From Prostheceraeus crozeri (taxonomy: Eukaryota > Platyhelminthes > Polycladida > Euryleptidae): a stretch of 64,000 nt of DNA. The stretch is taken from positions 1-64,000 of the forward strand of contig CAJQUW010016171.1 of the NCBI GenBank assembly GCA_907163375.1, given 5' to 3'. The notes beneath the pieces are model-generated. The model searched no databases, was not told where the DNA came from, and saw only the letters and a program-made list of their open reading frames with translations. The position numbers and the translations under genes were made by a program. Position 1 is the stretch's first letter, and every line of letters begins with the position of its first letter. Of this stretch, positions 10,222 to 22,799 are shown one piece after another.

Positions 10222-11112
10222 CTAATTACAATAATAACCGTTATTTTTGATGAAGTAAAGGAAGGAGAGGAGGAAAAAACTGCTGTTGAAAAGAAACAGA
10301 CAAAGCATGCTAAAATAGAATTATTCGATGTCAATATTAATGGATTAAATGAGGATAAAATAAAAAATGAGGACTTTTTACATGATATTCAGGAACCTAA
10401 TATCATATGTCTAACAGAAACACATTTGACTCGTACCCAAGCTCAACCGGTGTTTGAAAATTGCTACGGTCTTCATACAATAGCCAATAGAAACATCAAT
10501 CGCGGGAGAAATATAAAAGGTGTCTCGATATATAAAAGAAACTGATGATATTTCAATGCTAGATATTGAAAGTTTGATTAAAGAAAGAGGAATCTCCAAA
10601 TACTCAAATTAAAAAGTACTCATTGGAATAATTTAGAACATATATTCCTGATTGTTTGTTATGTAGATAACCGAGATTCAAAATACAAAGACAGAGAAAT
10701 ATATGAAAATATTAAGCAATACATGATCCAATTTAGAATGGAAAACATAATAATGATCGGGGATTTCAATGGTCGTATTGGCAATGAAACAAACTATGTC
10801 ACTTGTACACTTCCAGAAAGAAAGTCAGATGACGTTTTGATAAATCCGATGGGCCGAAATTTAATTAACTTTTGTAATGAAACTTCTTTGATAATTGCAA
10901 ATGGTAGGTTAGAAAATAATTCTGAGGGTAGATGCACTTATTATAGAACTCAAAATGACGAGATACGTAAATCAGTAATTGACTTCCTTCTTATATCGGA
11001 ATCAATAGTAAATAATCTTAATTCCTTTCAAATAATGGAACCAACCGGTTCCATATACGGATCACTCTCCAATGATAATAGAATTAAAAATAAAATTGAT
11101 ATCAGAATTTGA
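10222..11112 (+). pseudogene. LINE ORF2 start: APE-type endonuclease, frameshifted
   Basis: The first part (to a TGA at 10543-10545) carries LFDVNINGLN and NIICLTETHL, matching the start of AP-endonuclease domains with the catalytic Glu in LTETHL. A second piece (10723-11112) carries IIMIGDFNGRIGNE (catalytic GDFN) and VIDFLLIS. At least one frameshift separates them. The terminal SDH-like motif appears as GSLSNDNR, so the catalytic His may be lost. Confidence 0.7.
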
Positions 11113-11441
11113 GGAACAAAATCATCAACCTGATCAAGATTGCCATCATACCAAAGTAATCAAACCTCATAAATGGAAAAGCGATATGAAAAATAGCTTT
11201 AACCATAAAAAGTTTATTGAAAGATGTAAAGGTCTAAACAAAAAAATTTTGAAAAATGATCTATCGGTTGAAAATATCTATAATGAACTAAGCAAAATTA
11301 ATTCGATTTGCATAAAAAAATATCAAAAAGCCAATTCGAAAAGTTTTTCTTTCAAGTGAAACACGAAAATTTAGAAAATGTTATAGGAAGAATGTTTCTC
11401 AATGGAAAGAATTCCCAACAGCTGAAAATTTATGTAGACTG

Positions 11442-13486
11442 ATGGAAAGTAAAAGAATCTTAAATAAAAAAGTGAAAGTGGATAGAAGACTGGAAAAGAT
11501 AAATAAATTAAGAAATTTAAGAAATGCAAGAAAAAATAATGATCATAAAGGATATTGGCAACTGATAAATGAAAATAAAACTGTTAAAAAAACTAACCGC
11601 AAATGTGTATTAAAGGCTTCAGATTTTTATTCCTACATTGTAGCTAATGACTTAAAGGTATCAAGCAGTACATGTTTGTCTTGCAACAGTCTACCAAAAA
11701 TATTACAAGGCCAAGTAAATGCTGATAATCTAAATAATATAATTACAAAAACTGAAATTGTAAATGCTCTTAAAGAATCCAAGTCACAGAAAACAAGTGG
11801 CCCTGACAGAATAACTTATGAAGCATTAAAGATATGTGAAGAAGAGACAATTGATACTCTAGAAACGCTGTATAGCTATGTACTGAATAATGCTGATGAA
11901 ATTCCTTGGAGAAGTAGTTGGATTACACCAATATTCAAAAAAGGAAATAGAGCTGATCCAAATTCATATCGATATATCAACCTATCATCCTGCATAGAGA
12001 AGATTCTGACGAGAATTACAAATATGCGACTCAACAATTGGTTAATGGAAAATAACGTTATTAAGAAGAATCAAACCGGTTTTAAAAAGGGAAGTTCCGC
12101 ATTGGATAACGTGCTAATTATCGAGGAAATTATGCAAATTTATAAGAATATAAAACAGCCATTATTTCTAGGTTTCGTTGATTTGTCGAAGGCTTTTGAT
12201 TCCATTCCGAAAAAGAGATTGATTGATAAGTTAAAAAGTTTGATGCCCGAAAGTAAAATTTTGTCATTGATCGTAAACACCATTATCAATAAAGAATACA
12301 AAATTTTACATTGCGGCAAAGAAACACAATCCTTCAAACTTGAAAATGATATTCCACAGGGAGATGTTCTATCACCAACTTTATTCAGTATTTACATAAA
12401 TGACTTTATTGATATCTTAAATGATAACAAAGACACGATTGATCCAGTAAGACTATTTGATTTGGAAATGTCATCAGTCATATATGCGGATGACATATTG
12501 CTCATGAGCGAAAGCATGCATGGTTTGAAAAGTCAATTTAAATTTCTTTACAAATATTGTACAGATAATGGCCTTAGCATTAATTATGATAAGACTAAAA
12601 TCATGACTCACAATATAGCTACTAAAATAGACAGAATTGACATCGTTCTTGATGAAAAATTGACATCCATAGAAGTAGTTGACAAATATAAGTATTTAGG
12701 AATGTGGATATCAAAAAGTAACAAAATTCATTTGGAACAATTGACAACTAAAGGAAAGCAAGCCTCCTATCTAGCAGCTAAACAGCTAAAAGAGTTTGGA
12801 CAAGTTACTGGAGATATTTTAAAGAATACATTTGAGATGCTTACGTTATCAAAAATGAAGTACTGTGACGAATTCTGTTTCTTTAATAATTTAAAAAGTT
12901 TAGATCAAATTCAATATCAATTTTACAAAAGATATTACCGTCTAAAGCAGACTACACCCAATTATTGTCTCATTGGTGAATTTGGAATATGTCCTATGGA
13001 TGCTCATTTCTCGAAGGCAGCTATGTGTTATTGGATAAAAGTAATTACGAGAAATGAAAGAAGTTTGATAAAAGAAGTATATGATGCAATATATCTCAAT
13101 ATGACTTCAGATGGTCATGATAGTAGATATACATGGTGCTGGCGAATAAGGCAGTTACTTACAAAACTCAGCCTGACAAATCTATGGGACGAACAGGTAA
13201 CGGCTGATAAAGGAAAACATTTGAGACTTGCAAAAAATCGAGTGACCCATTACTTTAGAGAAGTGATAATTCGAAAGTGGAGACTCTATATCATTTCATG
13301 ATAGAATGCTCACTATATCAAAATTTACGACAAGAAACAGCGCCTTTGTTATGCAACTGTAGCAATACAACAGAATTCAATAAATTGATGAATATTTTAA
13401 CTCCGAAACTGGTAAAATCCATCGCGAGGTTTCTCAAAAAAGCAAACGACTTGCGAACGATAACTAAGGAAATCACTAATCAATAA
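11442..13486 (+). CDS. LINE ORF2: reverse transcriptase and C-terminal region
   Basis: The main ORF (11442-13301, 619 residues) shows SGPDRITYEALK, SSCIEKILTRI, GFVDLSKAFDSIPKKRL (motif A), DIPQGDVLSPTLFSIYIND (motif B), VIYADDILLMSE (motif C, catalytic YADD), LSINYDKTKIM (D) and YKYLGMWIS (E). After a frameshift near 13280, a 69-residue segment with LYHFMIECSLY continues the usual LINE C-terminus. RT motifs are complete, but upstream frameshifts make an active element unlikely. Very AT-rich codons match the neighbourhood. Confidence 0.85.
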
Positions 13487-13670
13487 ATATGAAATCTGGA
13501 AATTTATTTTCGTCAATTCTCCTCTCCTTCCTGTTCAGAATATGTTTCAACAACACCGACCGCACGCTGTTTTCTGCCATCAAGCTAATTTTTTTGTGGA
13601 TATTATGTGAGCACACATGCTCCTGTTTTCCAATGTTCTTGGAAATAAACATTTTTGACTTTTGACATAT

Positions 13671-14409
13671 AAAACTGTTTGTTCGGCTTAATCAAGGGAA
13701 CTGAAAATTTCACAGTGCAGACAGATACATTTCACATGCAATCGAAGTCATTTGCCAAGGCAATGTAGGTAGAGAGATCATATCACTTAAATAGAGAAAG
13801 TTTGTGGCAGATAGATGAGAAAATAATTAAGACCACTAATTAAGCAAGACAGAAGAAACATAGAAATAGCCACACCAAAGTTTGAAACCCTATGTATTAA
13901 CCTCAGTAGACACTCTAAAGATTCATCAAGACCCTTTGGAAAGTGAGGATTTTGATCACCGTGCTCCATCTTAAGATCAAGCACAGAGAAAGGAGTAATA
14001 AGGAAGACAATTTGATACTCATTAATGTCGTACTGCCATTCGGTTTACATGCACGTATTTCACCACCTATAATGTCAAAGTAGGCCCACGTTTTAAATTC
14101 GTTTGAATTCTGTTCATGATTGTCATAATGTGAGTGAACATATCGAATTGTTCATGAGCATAATAAAATGTGTGGCATTTCTATACTTCACATCGCAGTT
14201 TTGATAAGCACCTCAGAAGCTTGATAGTGCGTCGATCAATATGGCCCACTATACACCATGGTGGCAGAACCAGGATATTGTTCTTTGCGTCTCAAGTATA
14301 ATTGCCCACTGTCTTGTGGAGCATGTCAACGTGAGTGGACTATAATTGGAATAACAATTATTGGAATTTAGAATCTTCTGAAATTTTAATAACATCTCAA
14401 TTTTGCATG
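13671..14409. other. Non-coding stretch
   Basis: Nothing recognised. Short ORFs have no domain features. Confidence 0.5.
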
Positions 14410-14780
14410 TTTTCAGTGATACGTTGCCAATTCGCGGTTGAACGCTCAATTGCGCGCTCAATCCACAACTAATTAAGTGCGATCGCAAGCCAACGCGGTT
14501 ATTTCCAGTGTATCGCGCGCGAAATTGAGCACAATAATAAAGTTGAGCGGTGTGCGCTCATTCGCACGAGTTCGCCTACAAATATGAATGCGATTAACTC
14601 TGGAATGTGGCCTTTTTATGTGAAAGTTCACTCGAATCTCGTTAATTCGTGTTTGTTCGGGTGCGAATCACGCCATAATTCGCGCAAAATCACAATAATT
14701 TTGAACGTAAAAATAGCTGCGATCGCTCGCGATCGCACTTGGTAATTGAGCGCGAATAAGCGCGCACTGGAGACTAGTGA
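14410..14780. repeat. GCGATCGC-rich palindromic island, possible non-autonomous DNA element
   Basis: This block is rich in CG and in short palindromes (GCGATCGC, CGCGCGCT, TTGCGCGC), unlike its AT-rich flanks. The left part (CAGTGATACGTTGCC, GCTCAATTGCGCGC) and the right part read in reverse (CCAGTGCGCGC, GCTCAATTACC) share imperfect inverted-repeat elements. A hAT-like short element is possible; no clear target duplication was found. Confidence 0.35.
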
Positions 14781-15690
14781 TTTCAAACATTATATGTAGA
14801 GTGGCAAATGCATATTTGGATTTATGTAACATCATATCATTCTTTCTGCTAGTCTTGACATCCAATTCAATTTAAGGGCACTTCTCTCTGTTGTGCTCAA
14901 CATTCATGCAAAAGCACAGTGATAATAGTGTAATGTGATTGTGCAAAAAAGATTTTTAATCATGTATAAAGCAGTTATGCAAAATGTTATACAAATCAAG
15001 CGGGATATGGCAAATTCAAGATGACATCAAAAATATCGCATTTAATGATTATTGTCGGTGATTACATTTGTGGCAACGTGTTAAAATAACGCAGCTTATC
15101 CAAGTAGGCTACTTATTGTTGCATACATAGCCATATTTGCATATCCTACAAGCATTTCAATTTTTGATGGAAATTCTTTATAATTACTTGCGAATACTAA
15201 TCATTAATAAATGTACTAGCTGCAAAAAATTGCTGAATCTCGTATCCTTCTATTTTTCATTTCTTTTTCATTTTCAGATACTACTAAGACATTAATGGCT
15301 CTTGGACGACAACACTGAGATGTGTGCTGGAAAGATCTAGGATATTTCGAACATCACTTCCCCAACATCAAACCATTATGCGAAAAGTCCTGCAATCTTT
15401 GTTGAATTATGTCTTTCACACCTCGATGAAGATGTTCATTCCATGAAGGACTTGAGAATTATGATAATTTTAACTTGACGATGAATTTGATGTAGACCTA
15501 GATTTAATCTCATTTCTGAATTGTAAAATGTAAAAGTTTCAGAAAAATTATTGTTTTCAAATTAAAAGTCAACAGTCTGAGAAAGGGATACTAAGGGCTT
15601 GGACGTGCATAGAAAATGTTCCGTTGGTTTAATGATGAATGATAACAACTAGCGATCGGGAGATAAAAGTCTCATTCTTGCTATAAATCT
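14781..15690. other. Non-coding stretch
   Basis: No gene recognised. Confidence 0.5.
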
Positions 15691-15694
15691 GCAG

Positions 15695-15905
15695 AACTAC
15701 GGAGTTGAATATAATTGGGCCTTAGCATCTTGATTTTAGCTTTCATGACACAAACTCAGAAGCATACGCCGAAGTGCACAGTGAATATGACCAACAATGA
15801 GTCTAATACAGATGTAGAGCGGCAGCCCAGAGCACTTGTTCAATGGAAAAGGGTAGAAGGTCTATTTGGAGGTGATGATTACAAAAACACATTCAAGAAT
15901 ATGCC
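15695..15905. repeat. Diverged direct duplication, copy 1
   Basis: About 210 bp matching 16725-16925 at roughly 80%, for example around AGATGTAGAGCGG and TTTGGAGGTGATGATTACA. Copy spacing is about 1.03 kb. An open frame of 64 codons exists here, but the other copy is shifted, so coding is doubtful. Confidence 0.65.
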
Positions 15906-16724
15906 ATAAATGATATTCTTAGATATCCCATAATATGCCATCAATGAAAATGTCTTTTGGGTAGAAGGACCTGGTGATCTACTTATGAAACATCACACCT
16001 CCGAATTCATTCATCCTCTAGGTCTGTGTGGGCTGGACGCGTGAAGTCGAGTATATGATCAATGAAAATCAGGCAAATATATGCATTTTTACCCGCAAAA
16101 TATTTAACAATCATGAACTAAATACTTCACACTGTGATTGTTGGAATTGCTAAAATAATCACGATTAAAATTAACTACAAAAATTGAAATGCTAAATTAG
16201 ATTTCTAATTTGAAGTTTTGAAAAGCAAAATTGAAAGCATGATACATGTATTTCCAGAATGCCGCAGTGCACATGCAAAGGTGGCATATTCTCATTGACC
16301 AACCAGACATTAAAAGATCAAAGCTTATCTAATAAAGGTACGTTTATGGTTCACTTTGAATACGGATTTAAAGCGAAATCCAAGATATCGGTAAACTCTG
16401 TGAAATCGGTAGACAAGTATGTCATCGGCATTATATTTCAACGGTCATGTATCCAATGGCAACCGATTTTAACTACATTCAATATAGAGCGTAAATATAT
16501 CGGTAGAGAACTCTGTAGCGTTAGAATTGCACCGATATCTCAAGTAGTAAAATGGCAGGTAGAGATGATGCAAATGAGAAATTGATATGCGAAGTGCAGA
16601 ATCCGATATCAGAAAGAAGTATAAACACCACATAATCACCGACTAAAATCGATGTCCATCTGCAGAGTCTACAGATGAATGCTGAAGATTGTCAAGACAT
16701 GCTTAAATGATTTGCAGAGTTACC
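15906..16724. other. Spacer between direct duplicates
   Basis: Contains a 108-codon ORF (16259-16585) with no recognised domain. Repeated TATCGGTA-like and ACCGATAT-like words are noticeable, but no function is inferred. Confidence 0.4.
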
Positions 16725-16925
16725 GATTTGAATATAAATGTGCCTTAACATCTGGCTTTCAAGACACAACAAACGCAAAAGCATACGCTGAAGTGCTGCA
16801 GTGAATGCGACTTACAATGAGGCTTATACAGATGTAGAGCGGTAGTCCAGAGCAGTTGTTCAGTGGAAAGAGGGTGGAAAGTCTGAGTATTTGGAGGTGA
16901 TGATTACAGAATGACATTCAAGAAT
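16725..16925. repeat. Diverged direct duplication, copy 2
   Basis: Partner of 15695-15905 in the same orientation, with small indels that break the frame of copy 1. Confidence 0.65.
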
Positions 16926-18579
16926 ATCTATTCCTGCTGGATTACACCAGGGGAAAAGACCCCCTTCCTTCCGACCCCCCTACGTGCATGACATCTATTG
17001 AATTTATTCAATGCAACAATGGCACGGCTACCAACAGTCTCAAGACATTCCTTAGACTGAACTAGCAATGACAGCAATTATTGACAGCACACTCTCGATG
17101 CTTGATTCGGTCCGTCTCTTACTTTGTTTGGTCCGTCTATAGAAAATGTTGGTTGAGCCTTTCCAAGGAACTTAATATGTCCTTGGCCTTTCTAAGATGT
17201 CGCTCAGATTCTTTAACTGAAGGAGATAAGTACTCATCAAAACGTACGTGTATTTCCTTCCCTCGTAATGAGCATAATTGCACAAACAATTCCCACGCAA
17301 GTGACCCTTACGGCAACATGATATGAGAGACAAGGTTCTCATGCAGAGGAAGTCCACCATCCACAATCGTTGCGTTTATTGATGGTGGATTTATATTATT
17401 TAAAATTGTCTCTTGTTCAGCTTCATGCAGGGTTGAAGTTTTGCCGGCAAGTGGTAAAAACCAGGTAAACACCGACTAAGAATTCCGAAATATAGGTCTA
17501 CATGCATCTAATGAAATAATCGACGAAGATTTGGGGTTTGACTCTGACGAGACCTGAGAGAATCTTTCCACCTTGCAAAGCAATTTAAATTTCGACATAG
17601 ATAATAGCCTTTGATAACATTTTACATCATGATCAACAGATGCTATTACTTGATTTTATTATGGTTTCACGAGTCCACGACCCATTTCTTGAGCCTTATC
17701 AGACAAGATTCGACTTCAGCACCACTTATTATCCAGGTAATGAAAGTCAATAAATGCTCCCGAAAACATAATCAAATGAATGTCATTCTAAGCAAAAAGG
17801 CAACGATAGATATCGATGGATCTCAGATCCAAAGTATAAGAACGAGTCACTTTTATTAGAAATCGGGAGCTACTAACTTAGATATAAATCAGCTCCAAGT
17901 CTTCATTGTTGTAGCAGAGAATGAAAATTTGGTAGAACATACAGCAACAAGTGCGGCTCGTCAAAGGCAAATAGAAATCTTCGCAATAAAGTCTTATAGT
18001 ATAGCGTACATGTTAAAACAGCTTCTTCTAATTGTCAGTAAAGAAAATATTCTGAAACCTACACAACTGGTGGAATCTGAGAAGGAGAAACGATATTGAT
18101 GATTGGTGATATCGCATCGATGAGCAAAAGGCCGCTTCAACGACAAACGATGAAATTTACATACATTCATTGTGACGCTTTTGAAGTCATTCAGAGAAGA
18201 GTCATCCATATGATAGAACACATTCCACTCAAATGCCACAATTACAATTATGAAGGCTTTTTGATGAAACATGGACTAGAAAACTGAGCACCAGACGTTT
18301 TATCACATGTCAAGGCCAATTTCAGAGATTACCGACGATCCTGAGAGAAAGAATGACACAGCGCTCGAGTGAGACGACATCAAGACTAGGAAAGTCATCC
18401 AGTATTATATTTTGCAAAACTAATCGATATAAGATCGCTTTCCTTCCGTCTTGTGCATTGCGTTTTCGTAGTCTGAATGCCTTTTTACATGCTTATTCAT
18501 CCCTTTATAGCCTATGTATCATGATCATCTGTGACTGTCTATCTTTAAATAAAAACTTGCTAATTTTATTAACGGCCGA
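16926..18579. other. Unassigned stretch
   Basis: No gene could be assigned. Several short ORFs exist on both strands without domain features. It may hold old transposon sequence. Confidence 0.4.
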
Positions 18580-18599
18580 ATGAGTCAAATTTGACTCAT
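18580..18599. promoter_or_regulatory. 20-bp perfect palindrome with two AP-1-like half sites
   Basis: ATGAGTCAAATTTGACTCAT is a perfect palindrome containing TGAGTCA and TGACTCA, the bZIP AP-1 core. Function is inferred from sequence only; it may also be the tip of a repeat. Confidence 0.3.
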
Positions 18600-18919
18600 C
18601 GCATTTAAATTGTACAATTTCTCTTGATTCACAATTAGCGCAGTTTTACATGGTCGAAAAATGCTACCCACTTCACCAGATAAGAATATGTTTCAAAACA
18701 ACTTTTTTCTGACGCATTTTGGGGCGCTCAGTCCATTTCTCGACACGGGAAACTTCGATCTCCAAGGGTTTCATCTCTCTATCTTCGATCTCTTCTTCCA
18801 TCTCCCTATCTTCGATAAACAGCACTGGCGTACGCACGAGTCATCCATTGCATTGAGAAGGACGGTGGCTTCATTGTGTTCGAACTCCCAATGAGGATGC
18901 GAAATCACTTTCTCTAATG

Positions 18920-19045
18920 TCATTTGGGTACTTATGGGTTATCTCCCCCACCCAGGTTTTAAAATATCTCTAAAATCTGAAAAAATGAATCAATCGTCAC
19001 AAAGATTCAGGTATACGTACTTAACCTTAAAGCGCCGAGACTACT
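18920..19045 (+). repeat. Dispersed repeat with GGTTATCTCCCCC motif, copy 1
   Basis: Contains GGTACTTATGGGTTATCTCCCCCAC-like sequence, GAATCAATCGTCACAAAG and TACTTAACCTTAAAG. The reverse complement recurs at 26016-26570, and the core TTATCTCCCC recurs at 43530. Copies are diverged. Nature unknown (possibly SINE or DNA-element tail). Confidence 0.55.
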
Positions 19046-20240
19046 ATATAATAATAATGCGTTTATTAAATAACTGAAAATCAATCTTTACAGAAAAGCA
19101 GATACACACAAAGAAAAAATCAATAAGTCAACGTAGGTCAAAAACCGAAGAAAAACTTTTTACAAGCGAGGCTTACGAGTTCTTGTTGTATAGGCGAGTG
19201 CAGTATGGAAAAAAGGCCTGAGCACGCTTCTTGGAGCGACACAGAGGTGATAAGAGCTTCCTCGAGTATCTCAATCAACACGGCACAAATTTGTGAAGCA
19301 CATGAGACGGATTCAAGCAAGAGCAAAAAAGTTTCAAAGCTTTCGATGTTCTCCTATCAAGGCTATCGATGGTAGGCATTCTGAGACACACTCACTTCCG
19401 CAAATGATGCGGTGACAGCGTCTTCTAATTCTTTCTAGTAAAGAGGAATCAGTTACTGACATACCAACCATCAAAGGACAATTGTACTCCAAGACACTGA
19501 GAATAAGATGATGATAGATGAGGAGGAGATCATGCTTAGTCACAGATGGAATTTTCCTTGCAGACTTTAATATATGAATTCTTCTCGCTGTCTTCTTCGC
19601 AATGAATTTCGTATGACACTTCCAACCCGTACTTTCGTGAAAAACAACACCAAGCACTTTTAAAGATTCTGAACAAGGAAGTCTGTCATCACAATATGGT
19701 GCACCATTTCTTTTACCAGTCATCAGGAGATTCGTTTTGTTTTCATTTAAAACGAGCCCTCGACTATCACACCACGATGAAACATTTTCGATTTCAGCGG
19801 AGATACCCAGAGTAATATTCCTGCCATATTCAAAAGTAGTTATTATGACAATGTCATCAGCGTATTTATAAATTTGTGACGAAGGCTGAACACACTGCAA
19901 TGATTTCATGTAAGCACAGAAGAAATAAGGGCCTAGTATTGACCCTTGAGCCACACCTGAGGTCACGGGAAGATATGAGCTTACAATTCCATTTCGTAGC
20001 CGAACACGCTGCATTCTGTTTGAGAAGTAATCAATACACCACTCGATAAATCCTCGAGGTAACCCGTTTGATATGAAACATTGGATTAAGTTGTTGTGAG
20101 GGAGTCGATCAAATGCACGACTAAGATCGAATGAAACGACGGAAACCTTGTCGGTATTTGGATCATCGATGCTTGAAGTTATTTGCTCGTGCATGTGCAA
20201 ATGGGCAAAAAGCGTTGAGCATATATAGGACAAACTGGAA
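19046..20240 (-). mobile_element. 5'-truncated LINE
   Basis: Minus-strand LINE ending at a short (ATT)n tail on its 3' side near 19050 and truncated at its 5' end near 20240, just upstream of RT motif A. Loss of the 5' part is the usual LINE insertion outcome. Confidence 0.75.
19138..20233 (-). pseudogene. LINE reverse transcriptase (RT core to C-terminus), truncated
   Basis: The 299-codon frame (19334-20233) shows SFDLSRAFDRLPHNNL (motif A), TSGVAQGSILGPYFF (motif B), YKYADDIVIITT (motif C), GLVLNENKTNLL (D) and LKVLGVVF (E), with a C-terminal ERIRRRCHRIIC thumb-like segment. The endonuclease and N-terminus are missing. The last about 60 codons lie in a shifted frame (19138-19326). This is a jockey/CR1-like RT by motif style, and a dead copy. 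Confidence 0.8.
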
Positions 20241-21329
20241 TGAGGTGATAATACAGCCTAACCGTCATGCTGCACCTATTTTAAGTGATAATTATTCAAC
20301 ATATTATGAATCATGATTTTCTATCAATAGTCCCCGACTTGAATTAGCATGTCATGCTATGGGCCTATTTACTGATGGAGACTTCAATTTTGTTTTAGGC
20401 GTGTTAGTAAAAATAAGAACATCCTGCATGTGTAGAAACATGTTGCAGATTTGAATGGAAAAAAGCATGTGTGTTTGCTAATTCATGTTCAACTCATACA
20501 CGATGGTGGCTAGATATCTATGTTTGAAATATTGACGAGAATCGTTTTTGAGAGTTAGTCCCATATATAGGACGTTCATCACACTCGTGTGAAATGCAGT
20601 TTGGGTTAAAAATTCTCAAATTTAAGCCATGCAGAGATTTCGATGTTCTTGAATGCTCCAATCAACGGATGCACATATTTTGAATGTTCTTTTGCTGCCC
20701 CTGCCCGCTACAATAGTGCTTCAGAGGTGAATAACTGACATCTCACATCATTCGCGTGACAACTGCTGACACGAAGAAAAGAGCATCAAAAATGTATTTT
20801 TAATTCATTTATCTTTCGAGCAAGAACTTATTTAATTGTGATATTTCAGGATATAGGCTTGTACGCTAATACGAGTATACATACAGTAGTAAGGCCAACA
20901 TGCACAATGACACGTAATTGACCAGAATTAGTAAGATAGGAAGATGCCTCCAATCTCACATGGTATTTGGTAACTATAGGTACTGTAGAATATTTAAGTT
21001 TGACGACAGATAAAATACTTGTAGCCCGAGAACGACGCCCGATTTAGTGTGCCAACATAGTTTTTTTGGCAATCTCCATGGTGTGCAGTGTATGTTAGGC
21101 CTACCTCATTGTATCCATTCCTTCACAATAAAAATAGAAACTATGTGCAAGCTTAATTTTCAAATGAACTTAATGATTTATAAATATAGTTCACAAAATA
21201 TAATGTAAATTTGAAATATCACTTTACAATTTACTTATGAATTCTCCGATACACAATGTAAGTGTTAATCCAATGTAGGCCTCCATGTTAGTATAACATT
21301 CATGAAGCTTTCTTTAATTCGCCTTCATA
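20241..21329. other. Non-coding stretch
   Basis: No gene or repeat recognised. Confidence 0.5.
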
Positions 21330-22638
21330 TTTTCAGTATGTACTGCATCAACGAGGAAGTGTTGGTGCATTGAGTAGATGAGAGCAAAGTGGGGTATTGG
21401 TGCGATGGAGTCATACGCCTGGTTTTCAAAAGAAGTTGCCGTGCAATTTTTCCGGATTATCCAGGTAGGGATTTGTATTTGAAAAACAGGCGCATCAGAC
21501 GAAAAAAGAGAGACATACATGGGACAACCTGATGATAAATCAACAAATCATTTTCTGATGCCAATTCATTTTTCAGCCAAGATACTGGGCTCCACGAAAC
21601 AGTCTGATATAGATGCTGGTGCTTCAGCTGGTCAGCCTGGTCCTTTGACTTCAGAGGTGGTCTTATTCACGGGATTGAACTATATGGTGAACGAAATCTC
21701 AATGCTGACGATGACAAGGAAATCGGAAAATCGGGTAGTGTTGTATTGAGATTGGTTCAGCATCTGTAAAACAGCTACAATTACAAAGTTCTTTTTGACA
21801 ACTGGTTCAACTCGGCGAAATTGCAGGTAGCTTTGGCCAAGAAAGGCAGGCATACTTGACAATGACCAGCACACCAGGACTGAAACTTGACATGGATTCT
21901 GAATTGAAAAAGCGTGGGAGGGGTTCTATGATGGAGAATCAATGCTACAAAGACGGTGTGCTGTTATCAGCATTGAAATGGTTCGACAATAGAAGCGTGG
22001 TGGTTTTGAGCACATATTTGGGCAAGGGCGAAACTAGTCTTGTTCAGCGTTATGATCAAAGTAAAAAAATGATTGAAATCGAATGTCCTGCTTCTATTGT
22101 TGGATACAATCACATGATGGGTTTCATTGATGAAGCCAACAAATACGTTGCACTATACCGCATTACAACCCATTGCTACACAAGATTTTATACCCGATTC
22201 TTCTTTCACATGTTGGACCTGTCTCTTGTGAATAGCTGGCTTCTAAACAAAAGGGATTGCAATGACTGTGGCATTACAGACCAGATGAAGTTGTTCGAAT
22301 TCAAAGCTCAAGTTGCAACCAGTCTTTGTCTGAGAGCCAAAGAAGCAAGAAATTGTGAAAGACAGTCATTACAGGATTGCATGTTCATGAAGAAAAATAA
22401 GTTGTGCGAACCGAAGACGATACTGACTCCAAGCATCATCAGAAATGATCAAATTGCACATTGGCCAGTCATGATGAATCAAGGGCGCTGCAATATCAGA
22501 CCTGCAAGTACAAACATTCAACGGGATGTGATAGATGTCGTGTTCATTTGGACATCACAAAACAGAGCTGTGTTAAAGCTTTTCATAATGCCTTGTGGAT
22601 GCATGCAATGGAAACCGGTCGCAAAATACACTCAATAG
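21330..22638 (+). pseudogene. piggyBac-type transposase relic
   Basis: The best frame (21856-22638, 260 residues) shows LLSALKWFDNRSVVVLST, ECPASIVGYNHMMGFID, YRITTHCYTRFYTRFFFH and LVNSWLL. These match the order in piggyBac transposases (W-x-DNR-x-V, P-x-x-I-x-x-YN-x-x-MGGVD, YR-x-x). Upstream, a frame containing VLFDNWFNSAKLQVALAKKG (about 21790-21845) matches the conserved FDNWF catalytic Asp segment, but stops and frameshifts separate it. The C-terminal Cys-rich finger is not clear. Old, inactive copy. Terminal repeats were not identified. Confidence 0.7.
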
Positions 22639-22677
22639 TAATGAAATCATTGATTTTTTCCTAAAAGTCTGTTGGCC

Positions 22678-22678
<1 letters not shown>

Positions 22679-22708
<30 letters not shown>

Positions 22709-22723
22709 ATATATAGTATATAT
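22679..22723. repeat. (TA)n tract
   Basis: Microsatellite of TA with small interruptions, on the 3' side of the PLE at 22800-23766. Confidence 0.95.
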
Positions 22724-22799
22724 TGACTGATTAGCGTTCTGAAGCAATGACAAAACAAAACACATTACACGAATTTGCAAGAATTTAAGCTAATAGGAA

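Larger units (their letters stand above)
8571..13670 (+). mobile_element. Non-LTR retrotransposon (LINE), two-ORF type, decayed
   Basis: Boundaries are approximate. The probable 5' UTR starts near the GTGTTAGC repeats at 8546-8565. The order is ORF1 (PHD finger, coiled coil, CCHC knuckle), APE endonuclease and RT. The 3' end falls near a doubled TTTTGAC at about 13650-13665. Several frameshifts split both ORFs. The RT and PHD-bearing ORF1 suggest the I/Jockey/CR1 assemblage, but the clade is not resolved by eye. Confidence 0.8.
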
